A stretch of 48,868 nt of DNA from JANMMJ01 sp031373255 (GTDB lineage Bacteria > Pseudomonadota > Alphaproteobacteria > Rhizobiales > Aestuariivirgaceae), in the NCBI GenBank assembly GCA_031373255.1, contig JANMMJ010000297.1, forward strand, positions 1-48,868. The letters are read 5' to 3'. Shown here one piece after another: positions 14,345 to 22,787 of this stretch. Made by a program: the position numbers and the translations under genes. The notes beneath the pieces were generated by a model that saw nothing but the letters and a program-made list of their open reading frames with translations, was not told where the DNA came from and did no database searches. The first letter of the stretch is position 1, and every line of letters starts with the position of its first letter.

Positions 14345-15352
14345 ATGCTGTCCCCTTATGGAACTGCGAACGGTTGCCTTGTCGAATACCCGGCGCAGGA
14401 TGCCCCTGCGGTGCCGGACAATGCCGTGTGGCTCGATCTGGTGGAGCCCTCGGCGGAAGAAGAACGGAGCGTAGAAGCAGCGCTTGGCATCGACATTCCG
14501 ACGCGCGAGGAACTGGCGGAAATCGAGGCGTCCAGCCGGCTTTACCAGGAGGACGGGGCTGCCTTCATGACCGCCAACCTGATCCGGCGCGGCGAGAATG
14601 ACAGGCCGGAGTCGTCGCCGGTCACGTTCATCATCAAGGGCAACATGCTGGTTACGGTGCGCTACCACCACCCGCAGGCCTTTCCCGCCTATGTGCGCCG
14701 CGCCATGAAGCCGCAGGCCACCTCGATGACCGGCTGGGGCGTGTTGATCAGCCTTCTCGAAGCGGTGGTCGACAGGGCCGCCGATCATCTTGAACGGGTG
14801 GGCCAGATCGTCGACGAAACATCGCAAAAGACCTTTGGCAACGCGCGCACCATCCAGGGCCACCGCACACGCTCGCGCAAGCGCGGGCCGAACCTGCAGG
14901 AACTTCTCGAAAATATCGGCGAGGAGGGCGACTTCACCTCGAAGATGCGTGAAAGCCTGGTGTCCATCGGGCGCATGTGCGCGTTCATGCAGGCGATTAT
15001 CGACCAGATCAAACTGACCAGGGACATGAAGGAAAACCGGGCGCGGATCAAAATCCTGCAGCGCGATATCCTGTCGCTCACCGACCACGCGTCGTTCCTG
15101 TCGGGCAAAATCAGTTTCCTGCTCGATGCCGTGCTGGGACGCATCTCAATCGAACAGAACGGCATCATCAAGATTTTCTCGGTGGCGGCGGTGGTGTTCC
15201 TGCCGCCGACGCTGGTTGCCAGCATCTATGGCATGAACTTCAAGTTCATGCCGGAACTGGAATGGGTTCAAGGCTATCCCATGGCCATCGGCCTCATGGT
15301 GCTTTCGGCCATACTTCCCTTCCTCTATTTCAAGCGAAAAGGCTGGCTGTGA
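14345..15352 (+). CDS. corA: CorA family divalent cation transporter
   Basis: A 335-residue transporter of the CorA/MIT family, which moves Mg2+ (or Co2+, Ni2+, Zn2+) across the inner membrane as a pentamer. It has the long cytoplasmic alpha/beta and stalk-helix region (1-270), then two C-terminal membrane helices, the first ending in the diagnostic YGMNF pore-mouth motif, with MPELEW in the periplasmic loop, and finishes with the basic tail FKRKGWL. Exact ion specificity cannot be read. It is the first gene of a tightly overlapping operon: its stop overlaps the GTG of the next gene (GTGA). The start has no visible ribosome site. Confidence 0.93.
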   Translation: MLSPYGTANGCLVEYPAQDAPAVPDNAVWLDLVEPSAEEERSVEAALGIDIPTREELAEIEASSRLYQEDGAAFMTANLIRRGENDRPESSPVTFIIKGNMLVTVRYHHPQAFPAYVRRAMKPQATSMTGWGVLISLLEAVVDRAADHLERVGQIVDETSQKTFGNARTIQGHRTRSRKRGPNLQELLENIGEEGDFTSKMRESLVSIGRMCAFMQAIIDQIKLTRDMKENRARIKILQRDILSLTDHASFLSGKISFLLDAVLGRISIEQNGIIKIFSVAAVVFLPPTLVASIYGMNFKFMPELEWVQGYPMAIGLMVLSAILPFLYFKRKGWL

Positions 15353-16002
15353 GGCGGGCTGCCCTGCTGGTGTTGCCGGTGATCCTGGCGGCCTCGGCGT
15401 TGGCCCAACCCTCATTCGATTGCGCCAAGGCGGTATCCGACGCCGAAAAGACGATCTGCTCGGACCCAAATGCCGATCTTGCCGCCAGCGATGCGGCACT
15501 GGCGCGAATCTACAAGGCACTTAAGCAGGAGGGCGGGCATGACGGCGTGCTCGGATCGCAAAAGGCCTGGCTGGCAAATCGCGATGCCTGCGGGGTGGAC
15601 CGGGAGTGCATTGCGGCGACCTATGAAATGCGCCTGCAGGAACTAGCCCGTGCTGCCGGTGATACGCTAGGCATAAGCGGGCGCTACCGCTACCAGCATG
15701 GGAGCGACACCGATCTTGGCACACTTATGCTGATCCGCGAGGCAGATGGCACGCTGTCAGGCGCCATCGACACTGTTTCCGGGCCGACCTATCATCAGTG
15801 CTATGTCTCGTTCCAGAGCGCGCGGCAGATTGGCGACAAGTGGCTGTGGGAAGGTCCAGCGGAGGAGGCATTCGATGGCGAGAGGCCATGCCGCGTGCTG
15901 ATCGAGGCCGACGGACAAAAGGTCAGGATCGACTCGCTGAGCTGCCGCTATTATTGCGGGGCGCGCGGTTATTTTGACGAGACTTATGCGAGGCTGAAAT
16001 GA
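15349..16002 (+). CDS. Exported LprI-like (DUF1311) protein
   Basis: A 217-residue protein starting at GTG 15349, overlapping the corA stop by 4 bases. A signal peptide (VRRAALLVLPVILAASALAQ) precedes a cysteine-containing DUF1311/LprI domain (FDCAKAVSDAEKTICSDP... then QKAWLANRDAC and CIAATYEMRL). The LprI family takes its name from a mycobacterial lysozyme inhibitor; in proteobacteria the domain occurs in many exported proteins of unknown role. A C-terminal domain of about 110 residues with four more cysteines (YHQCYV, PCRVL, CRYYCG) is unassigned. Its place in the corA operon suggests envelope function, which is inference. Confidence 0.8.
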   Translation: MRRAALLVLPVILAASALAQPSFDCAKAVSDAEKTICSDPNADLAASDAALARIYKALKQEGGHDGVLGSQKAWLANRDACGVDRECIAATYEMRLQELARAAGDTLGISGRYRYQHGSDTDLGTLMLIREADGTLSGAIDTVSGPTYHQCYVSFQSARQIGDKWLWEGPAEEAFDGERPCRVLIEADGQKVRIDSLSCRYYCGARGYFDETYARLK

Positions 16003-16343
16003 TTACCCTGATCAAGGCGCCACATACGATTGCCTCGGGCGATCTTGGCGAGCCATTCAAGGCAAATGAACCCATCGGCACACCCATTGCCATGATCCGC
16101 TCCAAGGATTTCCGCGAAGGACCGGACGCAGGGGTGTGGGAATGCACACCCGGAAAGTGGCGGCGCGCCATCAAGAGTGCCGAGTTTGCCCGTTTCGTTG
16201 CCGGGCGCTGCAAGTTCCATCCCGATGGCGGCGAGACAATCGAGATCAATGCCGGGGACTCGGTCTATTTCCCAGCCAACACCTCCGGCACCTGGGAAGT
16301 CATCGACACGGTGCGCAAGACCTTCTTCCTGGTTCCAGGGTAA
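15999..16343 (+). CDS. Cupin domain protein (DUF861 type)
   Basis: A 114-residue single-domain cupin. The second half shows the barrel pattern of the DUF861 (cupin_3, EutQ-like) group: FVAGRCKFHPDGGETIEINA, then GDSVYFPANTSGTWEV and a final strand RKTFFLV. Members are small sugar- or metabolite-binding proteins, usually without assigned substrate. ATG 15999 overlaps the stop of the LprI-like gene (ATGA), and its own TAA overlaps the crcB ATG (TAATG), so it is translationally coupled on both sides. Confidence 0.85.
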   Translation: MITLIKAPHTIASGDLGEPFKANEPIGTPIAMIRSKDFREGPDAGVWECTPGKWRRAIKSAEFARFVAGRCKFHPDGGETIEINAGDSVYFPANTSGTWEVIDTVRKTFFLVPG

Positions 16344-16723
16344 TGCCGCTTGTGCTTTGGATCGCACTTGGAGGCGGCCTTGGCGCTGCGGCGCGCCACG
16401 GCGTGAACGTGTGGTCAGGCCGCATGTTCGGCACGGCATTTCCCTGGCATACGCTGATCGTCAATGTGGCGGGATGCTTCGCGATGGGAGTGCTGATCAC
16501 CCTGATGGCGCTGCGGTTCAACGTCAGCAATGAAGTGCGGGCTTTCCTCACCACCGGAATTCTGGGCGGCTTCACGACATTCTCGGCATTTTCGCTTGAT
16601 TTTGCTCTGCTCGTCGAGCGCAAGGCGCATGCCGCGGCGCTTGGCTATGCGGCGGGATCGGTGCTGCTGTCGCTCATGGCTGTCTTTGCAGGATTGGCAC
16701 TGGTCCGTACAATCAGCGCATGA
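16343..16723 (+). CDS. crcB: Fluoride efflux channel CrcB/FluC
   Basis: A 126-residue membrane protein with four predicted helices, the length of a single Fluc subunit. The signatures GGGLGAAARHGVN, TLIVNVAGCFAMG and GILGGFTTFSAFSLD are diagnostic, the last including the pore Phe/Thr/Ser residues. Fluc proteins form antiparallel dimers that export fluoride. The ATG overlaps the upstream stop (TAATG), and its stop overlaps the rluC start (ATGA). No fluoride riboswitch is seen, as expected for an internal operon gene. Confidence 0.93.
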   Translation: MPLVLWIALGGGLGAAARHGVNVWSGRMFGTAFPWHTLIVNVAGCFAMGVLITLMALRFNVSNEVRAFLTTGILGGFTTFSAFSLDFALLVERKAHAAALGYAAGSVLLSLMAVFAGLALVRTISA

Positions 16724-17706
16724 GCGAGGTGAAGCGTCATATCGTATCGGCGGACGAAAACGGCATGCGCCTCGACCGCTGGTTCAAGGTGCACTACCCG
16801 CAAGTGACATTTGCCTATCTCAACAAGCTTACACGCACCGGGCAGGTGCGCGTTGGGGGCGGGCGGGCCAAGACCAGCACGCGGCTTGAAGCCGAGCAGG
16901 AATTGCGGGTGCCGCCCCTGGCCTTTGACCGGCGGCCGGCAGATGCACCGAAGGCCGAGGTCAAACCGCTGACCAAGACCGAGCGAGACCTGTTCAAGGG
17001 CATGATCCTGTTCGAGGACAAGGACGTCTATGTGCTCAACAAGCCGTCCGGCCTGGCGGTGCAGGGCGGGAGCAAGACGCATACGCATCTTGACGGCCTG
17101 CTGATGGGACTGGCCAGCGAAACCGGCGAGCGGCCGCTGCTGGTGCACCGGCTCGACAGGGATACCTCCGGCGTCATCGTGGTGGCCAAGCGGCGAGCGG
17201 TCGCAGCCGCGCTCGGTAAGCTGTTTGCGACGCGCAACGTGCAGAAGATTTACTGGGCCGGTGTTGTCGGCGTGCCCAAGCCGGCGCAGGGCAAGGTCGA
17301 TGTGCCGCTGATCAAGGCGGCCGGGCCCGAGGGCGACCGGGTACGCGCGGCAGGTGACGATGAAGAGGAAGCACAGCGGGCGCTGACGCACTATGCCGTC
17401 ATCGACAAGGCCGCACACTCGATCGCCTGGGTTAGCCTCAAGCCATCGACCGGGCGGCAGCACCAGCTCCGCGCCCACATGGCCTATATCGGCCATCCGA
17501 TCATCGGCGACGAAAAGTATGGCGGGCACACCGACATGCTGCCCGGCGATTTGCAGAAGCAATTGCATCTGCATGCGCGCCGGATCATTTTTCCGCATCC
17601 GCGCGGCGGCAAGGTGGATGTGACGGCGCCACTTCCGCCACATATGCGGGAGACGTGGAAGTATTTCGGATTTGAGCCCGACCGTTACGACGAGGGCCCG
17701 GCATGA
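16720..17706 (+). CDS. rluC: RluC/RluD-type 23S rRNA pseudouridine synthase
   Basis: A 328-residue enzyme with an N-terminal S4 RNA-binding domain (MRLDRWFKVHYPQVTFAYLN, about 13-70) and a RluA-family catalytic domain. The catalytic aspartate lies in HRLDRDTSGVIVVAK, and the LKPSTGRQHQLRAHM and IIGDEKYGG motifs are intact. RluC-type enzymes make pseudouridines in 23S rRNA. RluC fits best by family and neighbourhood, but RluD-like specificity cannot be excluded. It overlaps crcB and the HAD gene by ATGA at both ends, in the order crcB-rluC-HAD-ATP12 seen across Hyphomicrobiales. Confidence 0.9.
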   Translation: MSEVKRHIVSADENGMRLDRWFKVHYPQVTFAYLNKLTRTGQVRVGGGRAKTSTRLEAEQELRVPPLAFDRRPADAPKAEVKPLTKTERDLFKGMILFEDKDVYVLNKPSGLAVQGGSKTHTHLDGLLMGLASETGERPLLVHRLDRDTSGVIVVAKRRAVAAALGKLFATRNVQKIYWAGVVGVPKPAQGKVDVPLIKAAGPEGDRVRAAGDDEEEAQRALTHYAVIDKAAHSIAWVSLKPSTGRQHQLRAHMAYIGHPIIGDEKYGGHTDMLPGDLQKQLHLHARRIIFPHPRGGKVDVTAPLPPHMRETWKYFGFEPDRYDEGPA

Positions 17707-18377
17707 AACTGGCGATATTCGATGTCGATGGCACACTGGTGGACAGCCGGGCGATGATCACAGCCTCACTATCGTCGGCCTTTGCCGGGGAGGGGCTGGC
17801 GGCACCGCCGCAGGAGAAGATGCTGTCGATCGTGGGTCTATCGCTGGTGCATGCAATGCGGGCACTGGCGCCGGACGCGGATGCGGCGCGGCATGACAGG
17901 CTGGCGGCCGGCTACAAGGACGCGTTCTGGAAATACCGCGCCGAGAATGCCCACGCCGAGGCGCTTTTCGCCGGGGCTTTGGAGGCGCTGAACCGGCTCC
18001 GTGACCGCACAGACGTGGTGCTTGGCATTGCGACCGGAAAGTCGCGCAAGGGCGTTGCACACCTGTTCGAGCGGCATGGTTTTGAAGGGTGGTTCGCAAC
18101 CATCCAGACATCGGACACCAATCCCTCAAAACCGCATCCTGGCATGGTCACCCAGGCGATGGCCGAAACCGGGGCGGAACCGCATCAGGCCATCGTCATC
18201 GGCGACACCAGCTACGATATCGAAATGGCGCGCTCCGCCGGGGCAGGGGCCATAGGGGTGACCTGGGGCAATCATCCAAGGGCCGAGCTTGAACGCGCTG
18301 GAGCTCATTACATCATAAGCGAATTCAGAGAGTTGGAGGAGCAGCTTCTAGCGTTGTGGGAAGAACGCGAGAAATGA
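17703..18377 (+). CDS. HAD-IA family phosphatase (phosphoglycolate phosphatase-like)
   Basis: A 224-residue hydrolase with all four HAD motifs: the nucleophile aspartate in FDVDGTLVDS (motif I), the Thr in IATGKSRKG (II), the Lys in NPSKPHPGM (III) and the acidic pair in IGDTSYDIEMA (IV). A helical cap lies between motifs I and II, as in phosphoglycolate phosphatase-type enzymes. The substrate is unknown. ATG 17703 overlaps the rluC stop, and its stop overlaps the ATP12 start (both ATGA). Confidence 0.9.
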   Translation: MKLAIFDVDGTLVDSRAMITASLSSAFAGEGLAAPPQEKMLSIVGLSLVHAMRALAPDADAARHDRLAAGYKDAFWKYRAENAHAEALFAGALEALNRLRDRTDVVLGIATGKSRKGVAHLFERHGFEGWFATIQTSDTNPSKPHPGMVTQAMAETGAEPHQAIVIGDTSYDIEMARSAGAGAIGVTWGNHPRAELERAGAHYIISEFRELEEQLLALWEEREK

Positions 18378-19060
18378 GCAAGCGCTTCTACAAGCTCGTC
18401 ACCATCACCTCTGATAACGGCATCATGCTGGATAATCGGGTGCTCAAGACGCCCCAGAAAGCGGCGCTCAGCATGCCGACACGCACACTGGCGGAAGAAG
18501 TCGCAGCCGAATGGCGAAGCCAGGGTGACAAGGTGCTGCCGCTCTCCATGCCGCTGACACGGCTGGCCAACACGGCCGTAGACCGGATCGGCGCCGAGCG
18601 GCGCAAGATCGTGGACGAGGTTGTGGCTTTCGCCGGTTCGGATCTGGTGTGCTACCGCGCTGCCGAACCGCAAGGGCTGGTGCGCCGGCAGGATGAGTTG
18701 TGGAACCCGGTGGTTGACTGGGCCTTGCGCGCACTCGATGCCCCGTTCGTGATGACGACAGGGGTGATGCACGCAAAGCAGCCTGAAGCCGCACTCAGGG
18801 CGTTTGAGGCGCATATCGGCGGCATGGATGACTTCGCAATCGCCGGACTTCACACATTGACGACATTGACTGGATCAGCCCTTCTTGCCGCCATGCTCGC
18901 GGCGCAACAGATTGATGCCGAAGCTGCCTGGCGCGCGGCTTTTGCTGACGAAGACTGGCAGATCGAGCAATGGGGCGAGGATGACGAAGCCTCCGTCATG
19001 CGGGCGCGGCGGCGTAAAGAGTATGATGCCTGCTGCCGCTATCTTGCGGCACTTCGATAA
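18374..19060 (+). CDS. ATP12 family F1-ATPase assembly chaperone
   Basis: A 228-residue protein of the ATP12 family. In mitochondria Atp12/ATPAF2 binds free F1 alpha subunit during ATP synthase assembly; the alphaproteobacterial proteins are the likely ancestors. Visible are the N-terminal YKLVTITSDNGIMLDNRVLKTP, the DLVCYRAAEPQGLVRRQDE segment and the C-terminal DDEASVMRARRRKEYDACCRYL helix. The role here is inferred from family. It is the last gene of the corA operon, starting at ATG 18374 inside the HAD stop. A separate promoter for pccB lies downstream. Confidence 0.92.
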   Translation: MSKRFYKLVTITSDNGIMLDNRVLKTPQKAALSMPTRTLAEEVAAEWRSQGDKVLPLSMPLTRLANTAVDRIGAERRKIVDEVVAFAGSDLVCYRAAEPQGLVRRQDELWNPVVDWALRALDAPFVMTTGVMHAKQPEAALRAFEAHIGGMDDFAIAGLHTLTTLTGSALLAAMLAAQQIDAEAAWRAAFADEDWQIEQWGEDDEASVMRARRRKEYDACCRYLAALR

Positions 19061-19088
19061 GCTTTTTCTGCTTGTGCTTTTGACCCAT

Positions 19089-19117
19089 TTGACGGGGACT
19101 GCCCGCTCTCCTAAGAC
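19089..19117 (+). promoter_or_regulatory. Candidate promoter of pccB
   Basis: TTGACG (19089-19094), a 17-base spacer and TAAGAC (19112-19117). Initiation near 19124 would leave a 20-base leader with GAGGG before the ATG. A second TTGACC lies at 19080-19085. Confidence 0.45.
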
Positions 19118-19143
19118 CTGACTGCACAATCGAGGGCACGGCA

Positions 19144-20676
19144 ATGCACGAAATTCTCGCGAAACTTGATCAGCGGCGGGCAGAGGCGCGGCTTGGCGGC
19201 GGGCAGAAGCGCATCGATGCGCAGCATGCGCGCGGCCGCCTGACAGCGCGGGAACGGATCGATCTCCTGCTCGATGACGGATCGTTTGAAGAGTTCGATA
19301 TGTTCGTCGAGCACCGCTGCACCGATTTCGGCATGGAGCAGCAAAAGATTCCGGGCGATGGCGTGGTCACCGGCTGGGGCTCGATCAACGGCCGTGTGGT
19401 TTATGTGTTTGCCAAGGACTTCACAGTGTTTGGCGGATCGCTTTCGGAATCTCACGCACGCAAGATCACCAAGATCCAGGACCTCGCCATCCAGAACCGG
19501 GCGCCGATCATCGGGCTTTTCGATGCGGGAGGGGCGCGCATCCAGGAAGGCGTCAATGCGCTGGGCGGATATGGCGACGTGTTCCAGCGCAACGTGCTGT
19601 CATCCGGCGTCATTCCGCAGATCTCGGTGATCATGGGCCCCTGCGCGGGGGGCGATGTCTATTCGCCGGCGATGACGGATTTCATCTTCATGGTGCGCGA
19701 CACCAGCTACATGTTCGTGACCGGCCCAGACGTGGTGAAGACGGTCACCAACGAGACGGTGACGGCGGAAGAGCTTGGCGGGGCCCTGGTGCACACGGCG
19801 CGCTCGTCGATTGCCGACAAGGCCTTCAACAACGACGTGGAAGCGCTGCTTCAGGTCCGGCGGCTGATGGATTTCCTGCCGTCCTCAAATCTTTCGGGCG
19901 TGCCGCAAATTCCGAGCTTCGACGACGGCGAGCGCATCGACATGTCGCTCGATACGCTGATCCCGGGCAATCCGAACCAGCCCTACGACATGAAAGAGCT
20001 GATCCTCAAGACGGTCGACGAGGGGGATTTCTTTGAAATCCAGGAGTCGTTCGCGCGCAATATCATTACCGGCTTCGGCCGCATGGAAGGGCAGACGGTC
20101 GGCTTCGTTGCCAACCAGCCGATGGTGCTGGCGGGAGTCCTTGATTCCGATGCGGGCCGCAAGGCGGCGCGGTTCGTGCGCTTCTGCGACTGTTTCAATA
20201 TCCCGATCGTGACCTTTGTCGACGTGCCGGGATTCCTGCCGGGAACTGCGCAGGAATATGGCGGCCTCATCAAGCATGGGGCAAAGCTGCTGTTTGCATT
20301 CGCCGAGGCGACGGTTCCCAAGATCACGCTGATTACCCGCAAAGCCTATGGCGGGGCCTATGTCGTGATGTCTTCCAAGCATATCCGGGGCGATGTCAAC
20401 TATGCGTGGCCGACCGCCGAGATCGCCGTGATGGGATCAAAAGGGGCAGCGGAAATCATCTATCGCTCGGAACTCGCCGACAAGGACAAGATCAGCAAGC
20501 GGGTCAAGGATTACGAGGAACGCTTCGCCAATCCTTTTGTGGCGGCGGAACGGGGATTTCTCGACGAAGTGATCATGCCGCATTCAACCCGCAAGCGGGT
20601 GATCCGGGCACTCAACATGCTGCGCAACAAGCGGCTCGAAAACCCCTGGAAGAAGCACGACAACATTCCGCTGTGA
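19144..20676 (+). CDS. pccB: Propionyl-CoA carboxylase beta subunit
   Basis: A 510-residue carboxyltransferase subunit of a biotin-dependent acyl-CoA carboxylase. With the biotin-carrying alpha subunit it converts propionyl-CoA to methylmalonyl-CoA. Crotonase-fold oxyanion-hole regions are visible as FDAGGARIQEGVNALGGYG and, in the C-terminal half, FVDVPGFLPGTAQEYGG with RKAYGGAYVVM. The C-terminus (ENPWKKHDNIPL) matches alphaproteobacterial PccB, and length is normal. No pccA follows: downstream is a convergent DUF2199 gene 12 bases away, so the alpha subunit must be encoded elsewhere. Confidence 0.95.
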   Translation: MHEILAKLDQRRAEARLGGGQKRIDAQHARGRLTARERIDLLLDDGSFEEFDMFVEHRCTDFGMEQQKIPGDGVVTGWGSINGRVVYVFAKDFTVFGGSLSESHARKITKIQDLAIQNRAPIIGLFDAGGARIQEGVNALGGYGDVFQRNVLSSGVIPQISVIMGPCAGGDVYSPAMTDFIFMVRDTSYMFVTGPDVVKTVTNETVTAEELGGALVHTARSSIADKAFNNDVEALLQVRRLMDFLPSSNLSGVPQIPSFDDGERIDMSLDTLIPGNPNQPYDMKELILKTVDEGDFFEIQESFARNIITGFGRMEGQTVGFVANQPMVLAGVLDSDAGRKAARFVRFCDCFNIPIVTFVDVPGFLPGTAQEYGGLIKHGAKLLFAFAEATVPKITLITRKAYGGAYVVMSSKHIRGDVNYAWPTAEIAVMGSKGAAEIIYRSELADKDKISKRVKDYEERFANPFVAAERGFLDEVIMPHSTRKRVIRALNMLRNKRLENPWKKHDNIPL

Positions 20677-20688
20677 CGGTTTGAGGGC

Positions 20689-21216
20689 CTATCCAACGAC
20701 CAGCATGGCGCCGACAGTTCGGGCCTGGCGGATCGCCTCGTCGAGTGACATGCCTTCGGCCTGATGCACGCCGAAGGGATGGGCATCATCGGTCACGCGG
20801 GCATGGGGGCGCATGCCATCGTCGTTCAGGAGGATCTTGCAGGGCAGGCCGGCGGTATCGGGATAATGCTGCAGGGCATTGGCAACCTTGCCATCAATTT
20901 CCAGTTCCTGCGGTGCGTCGGGATCGGAATAGGCTTCCCAGACTTTCTTGAAACCGGTCCAGTTCACCTGGCACCACAGGCCCCAGCCAAAACGCTCGGT
21001 ATAGTCTTCGATGGGGGCTTCGGCGATACAGCGGACATAGTATTTGTCGCCATCAATGATGCAGAAATCCTCGTTGAGCAGGGCGCGCTCGATGCGCTCG
21101 TCCTCCGAGAGCACCTCATAGGCATCGGGCCTTCCGAAGGTAACATCGGGCAGGCCCTCGTGCAGTTCATTGCAACTGGAACACTTGTAACGGAAACGGG
21201 ACGGGGACGCGTTCAT
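20689..21216 (-). CDS. DUF2199 family protein
   Basis: A 175-residue cytoplasmic protein of the DUF2199 family. It begins with a small zinc-ribbon-like segment, YKCSSCNELHEGLPDVTFG, with one CxxC pair, and contains the conserved YYVRCIAEAPIEDY and FGWGLWCQVNWTGFKKV blocks. No function is known for this family. ATG 21216 begins the conserved region closely. It follows rimO on the same strand with a 53-base gap, so it may be cotranscribed with it. Confidence 0.82.
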   Translation of the reverse strand: MNASPSRFRYKCSSCNELHEGLPDVTFGRPDAYEVLSEDERIERALLNEDFCIIDGDKYYVRCIAEAPIEDYTERFGWGLWCQVNWTGFKKVWEAYSDPDAPQELEIDGKVANALQHYPDTAGLPCKILLNDDGMRPHARVTDDAHPFGVHQAEGMSLDEAIRQARTVGAMLVVG

Positions 21217-21269
21217 GGTGCACTATCTAACAGGAATTCGGACACAAATAACGGGTTAGTTCTTGTCGT

Positions 21270-22592
21270 TCAGGCGGGCTCCGCAACCAGATCATACTCT
21301 TCAGCTTCGACGATCCTGACCTTGACCATGTCGCCCGGCTGCAATCCCGAACCACCGGGAATGAATACATTGCCGTCGATCTCGGGTGCATCCCACGGGC
21401 CACGGGCGATGGCCTCGTCATTTTCTTCGTCGATCTCATCGACCAGGACATCGACAATACGGCCGATTTTCTTTTGAAGGACATCGGCGCTGATTTCCTG
21501 CTGGGTCTGCATCAAACGGTGCCAGCGCTCCTCCTTGACTTCATCGGGCACGAAATTGCCAAGCTCATTGGCCTTTGCGCCTTCAACCGGCTCGTATTTG
21601 AAGCAGCCGGCGCGCTCGATGCGGGCTTCCTTTAGCCATTGCAGCAGGAATTCGAAATCATCATCGGTCTCACCGGGAAAGCCCACTATGAAGGTGGAAC
21701 GCACGGCAAGATCGGGGCAGATTTTGCGCCATGCGGCGAGACGGTCCAGCACCTTCTCCTGATTGGCAGGGCGGCGCATGGCTTTGAGGACCCGGGGCGA
21801 CGCGTGCTGGAAGGGGATGTCGAGATAGGGAAGTATTTTACCCTCAGCCATCAACGGAATGACCTCATCGACGTGCGGGTAGGGATAGACGTAATGGAGC
21901 CTGACCCAGACGCCCATGTCGCCCAATTCCTTAGTGAGGTCGTGGAACTTCGCCTTCACATCACGGCCTCGATACTTGCTTTCGGCGTATTTGGTATCGA
22001 CGCCATAAGCGCTGGTATCCTGGCTGATGACCAGCAGTTCCTTGACGCCGGCCTTGACCAGACGCTCGGCTTCATAGAGCACCGAGGCGGCGGGGCGCGA
22101 AACGAGATCGCCGCGCAATGACGGAATGATGCAGAACGAGCAGCGATTGTTACAGCCTTCCGAAATTTTCAGATAGGCGTAGTGGCGGGGCGTGAGGCGC
22201 AGGCCCTGCGGCGGAACAAGATCGAACTTTGGGTCATGGACCGGCGGGATGGCGTCATGGACGGCCGACACCACGGCTTCATACTGCTGCGGGCCGGTGA
22301 TCGCCAGGACCGAGGGATGGGCTGCCCTGATCCTGTCGGCCTCAACTCCCATGCAGCCGGTGACGATGACACGGCCATTTTCGGAAATCGCCTCGCCGAT
22401 TGCTGCAAGAGATTCAGCCTTGGCCGAATCAAGAAAACCGCAGGTATTGACCAGCACCACATCGGCCTTGTCGTAGCCGGGAGCGATCATATATCCCTCG
22501 GCACGGAGCTGGGTCAGGATACGCTCGCTGTCAACGAGGGCCTTGGGGCAGCCGAGGCTGACGAGACCCACTGTGGGAATGTGCTTGGTCAT
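21270..22592 (-). CDS. rimO: Ribosomal protein S12 methylthiotransferase RimO
   Basis: A 440-residue radical-SAM enzyme that adds a methylthio group to the conserved aspartate of ribosomal protein S12. The order is complete: an N-terminal UPF0004 domain with cluster cysteines (VSLGCPKALVDSE, NTCGFLDSAK, GCMG), the radical SAM motif SEGCNNRCSFCIIPSLRG, and a C-terminal TRAM domain ending in VRIVEAEEYDLVAE. The LGCPKALVDSE and CSFCIIPSLRG wording favours RimO over the tRNA enzyme MiaB. It is divergent from hfq across a 195-base gap and precedes the DUF2199 gene. Confidence 0.95.
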   Translation of the reverse strand: MTKHIPTVGLVSLGCPKALVDSERILTQLRAEGYMIAPGYDKADVVLVNTCGFLDSAKAESLAAIGEAISENGRVIVTGCMGVEADRIRAAHPSVLAITGPQQYEAVVSAVHDAIPPVHDPKFDLVPPQGLRLTPRHYAYLKISEGCNNRCSFCIIPSLRGDLVSRPAASVLYEAERLVKAGVKELLVISQDTSAYGVDTKYAESKYRGRDVKAKFHDLTKELGDMGVWVRLHYVYPYPHVDEVIPLMAEGKILPYLDIPFQHASPRVLKAMRRPANQEKVLDRLAAWRKICPDLAVRSTFIVGFPGETDDDFEFLLQWLKEARIERAGCFKYEPVEGAKANELGNFVPDEVKEERWHRLMQTQQEISADVLQKKIGRIVDVLVDEIDEENDEAIARGPWDAPEIDGNVFIPGGSGLQPGDMVKVRIVEAEEYDLVAEPA

Positions 22593-22702
22593 GGAGGGGC
22601 GCTTCTAGCCGAGGAACGCGATGGAAACAACGAATACAAGTGGCCAACATATGGTGCCGACCGGCTAAAACTCAACCAGAACGCGAGAGCAGGAGCCCCG
22701 AT

Positions 22703-22730
22703 TTGCGCGCTGGGGCAAGTGTGGTAATGT
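22703..22730 (+). promoter_or_regulatory. Weak candidate promoter of hfq
   Basis: TTGCGC (22703-22708), a 16-base spacer and TAATGT (22725-22730), 57 bases before the hfq ATG. The hexamers are moderate; nothing else in the rimO-hfq gap looks better. Confidence 0.28.
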
Positions 22731-22760
22731 TGGTGCTGCGAGTTCAAGCGTAATTGGCCC

Positions 22761-22783
22761 ACATACAAAAAAGAAAAGAGAAG
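22761..22783 (+). promoter_or_regulatory. A-rich leader before hfq, possible Hfq autoregulatory site
   Basis: This purine-rich stretch reads ACATACAAAAAAGAAAAGAG followed by AAG, ending 4 bases before the hfq start codon and including the ribosome site. It contains several consecutive A-R-N triplets, the type of site bound by the distal face of Hfq. Autoregulation of hfq is known in other bacteria; here it is inference. Confidence 0.3.
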
Positions 22784-22787
22784 CCTC

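Noticed and set aside
14243..15088. N-terminal extension of the DsbA-fold gene to 498 codons
   Set aside because: The extension runs antisense through corA; TTG 14242 has a good GGAGG site and begins the fold.
16243..16342. Fluoride riboswitch before crcB
   Set aside because: The region is coding sequence of the cupin gene with a 1-base overlap; no crcB-motif RNA pattern is visible there or before corA.
16645..17736. A 363-codon open frame antisense to rluC
   Set aside because: It covers rluC, whose motifs are complete, and has the composition of a shadow frame.
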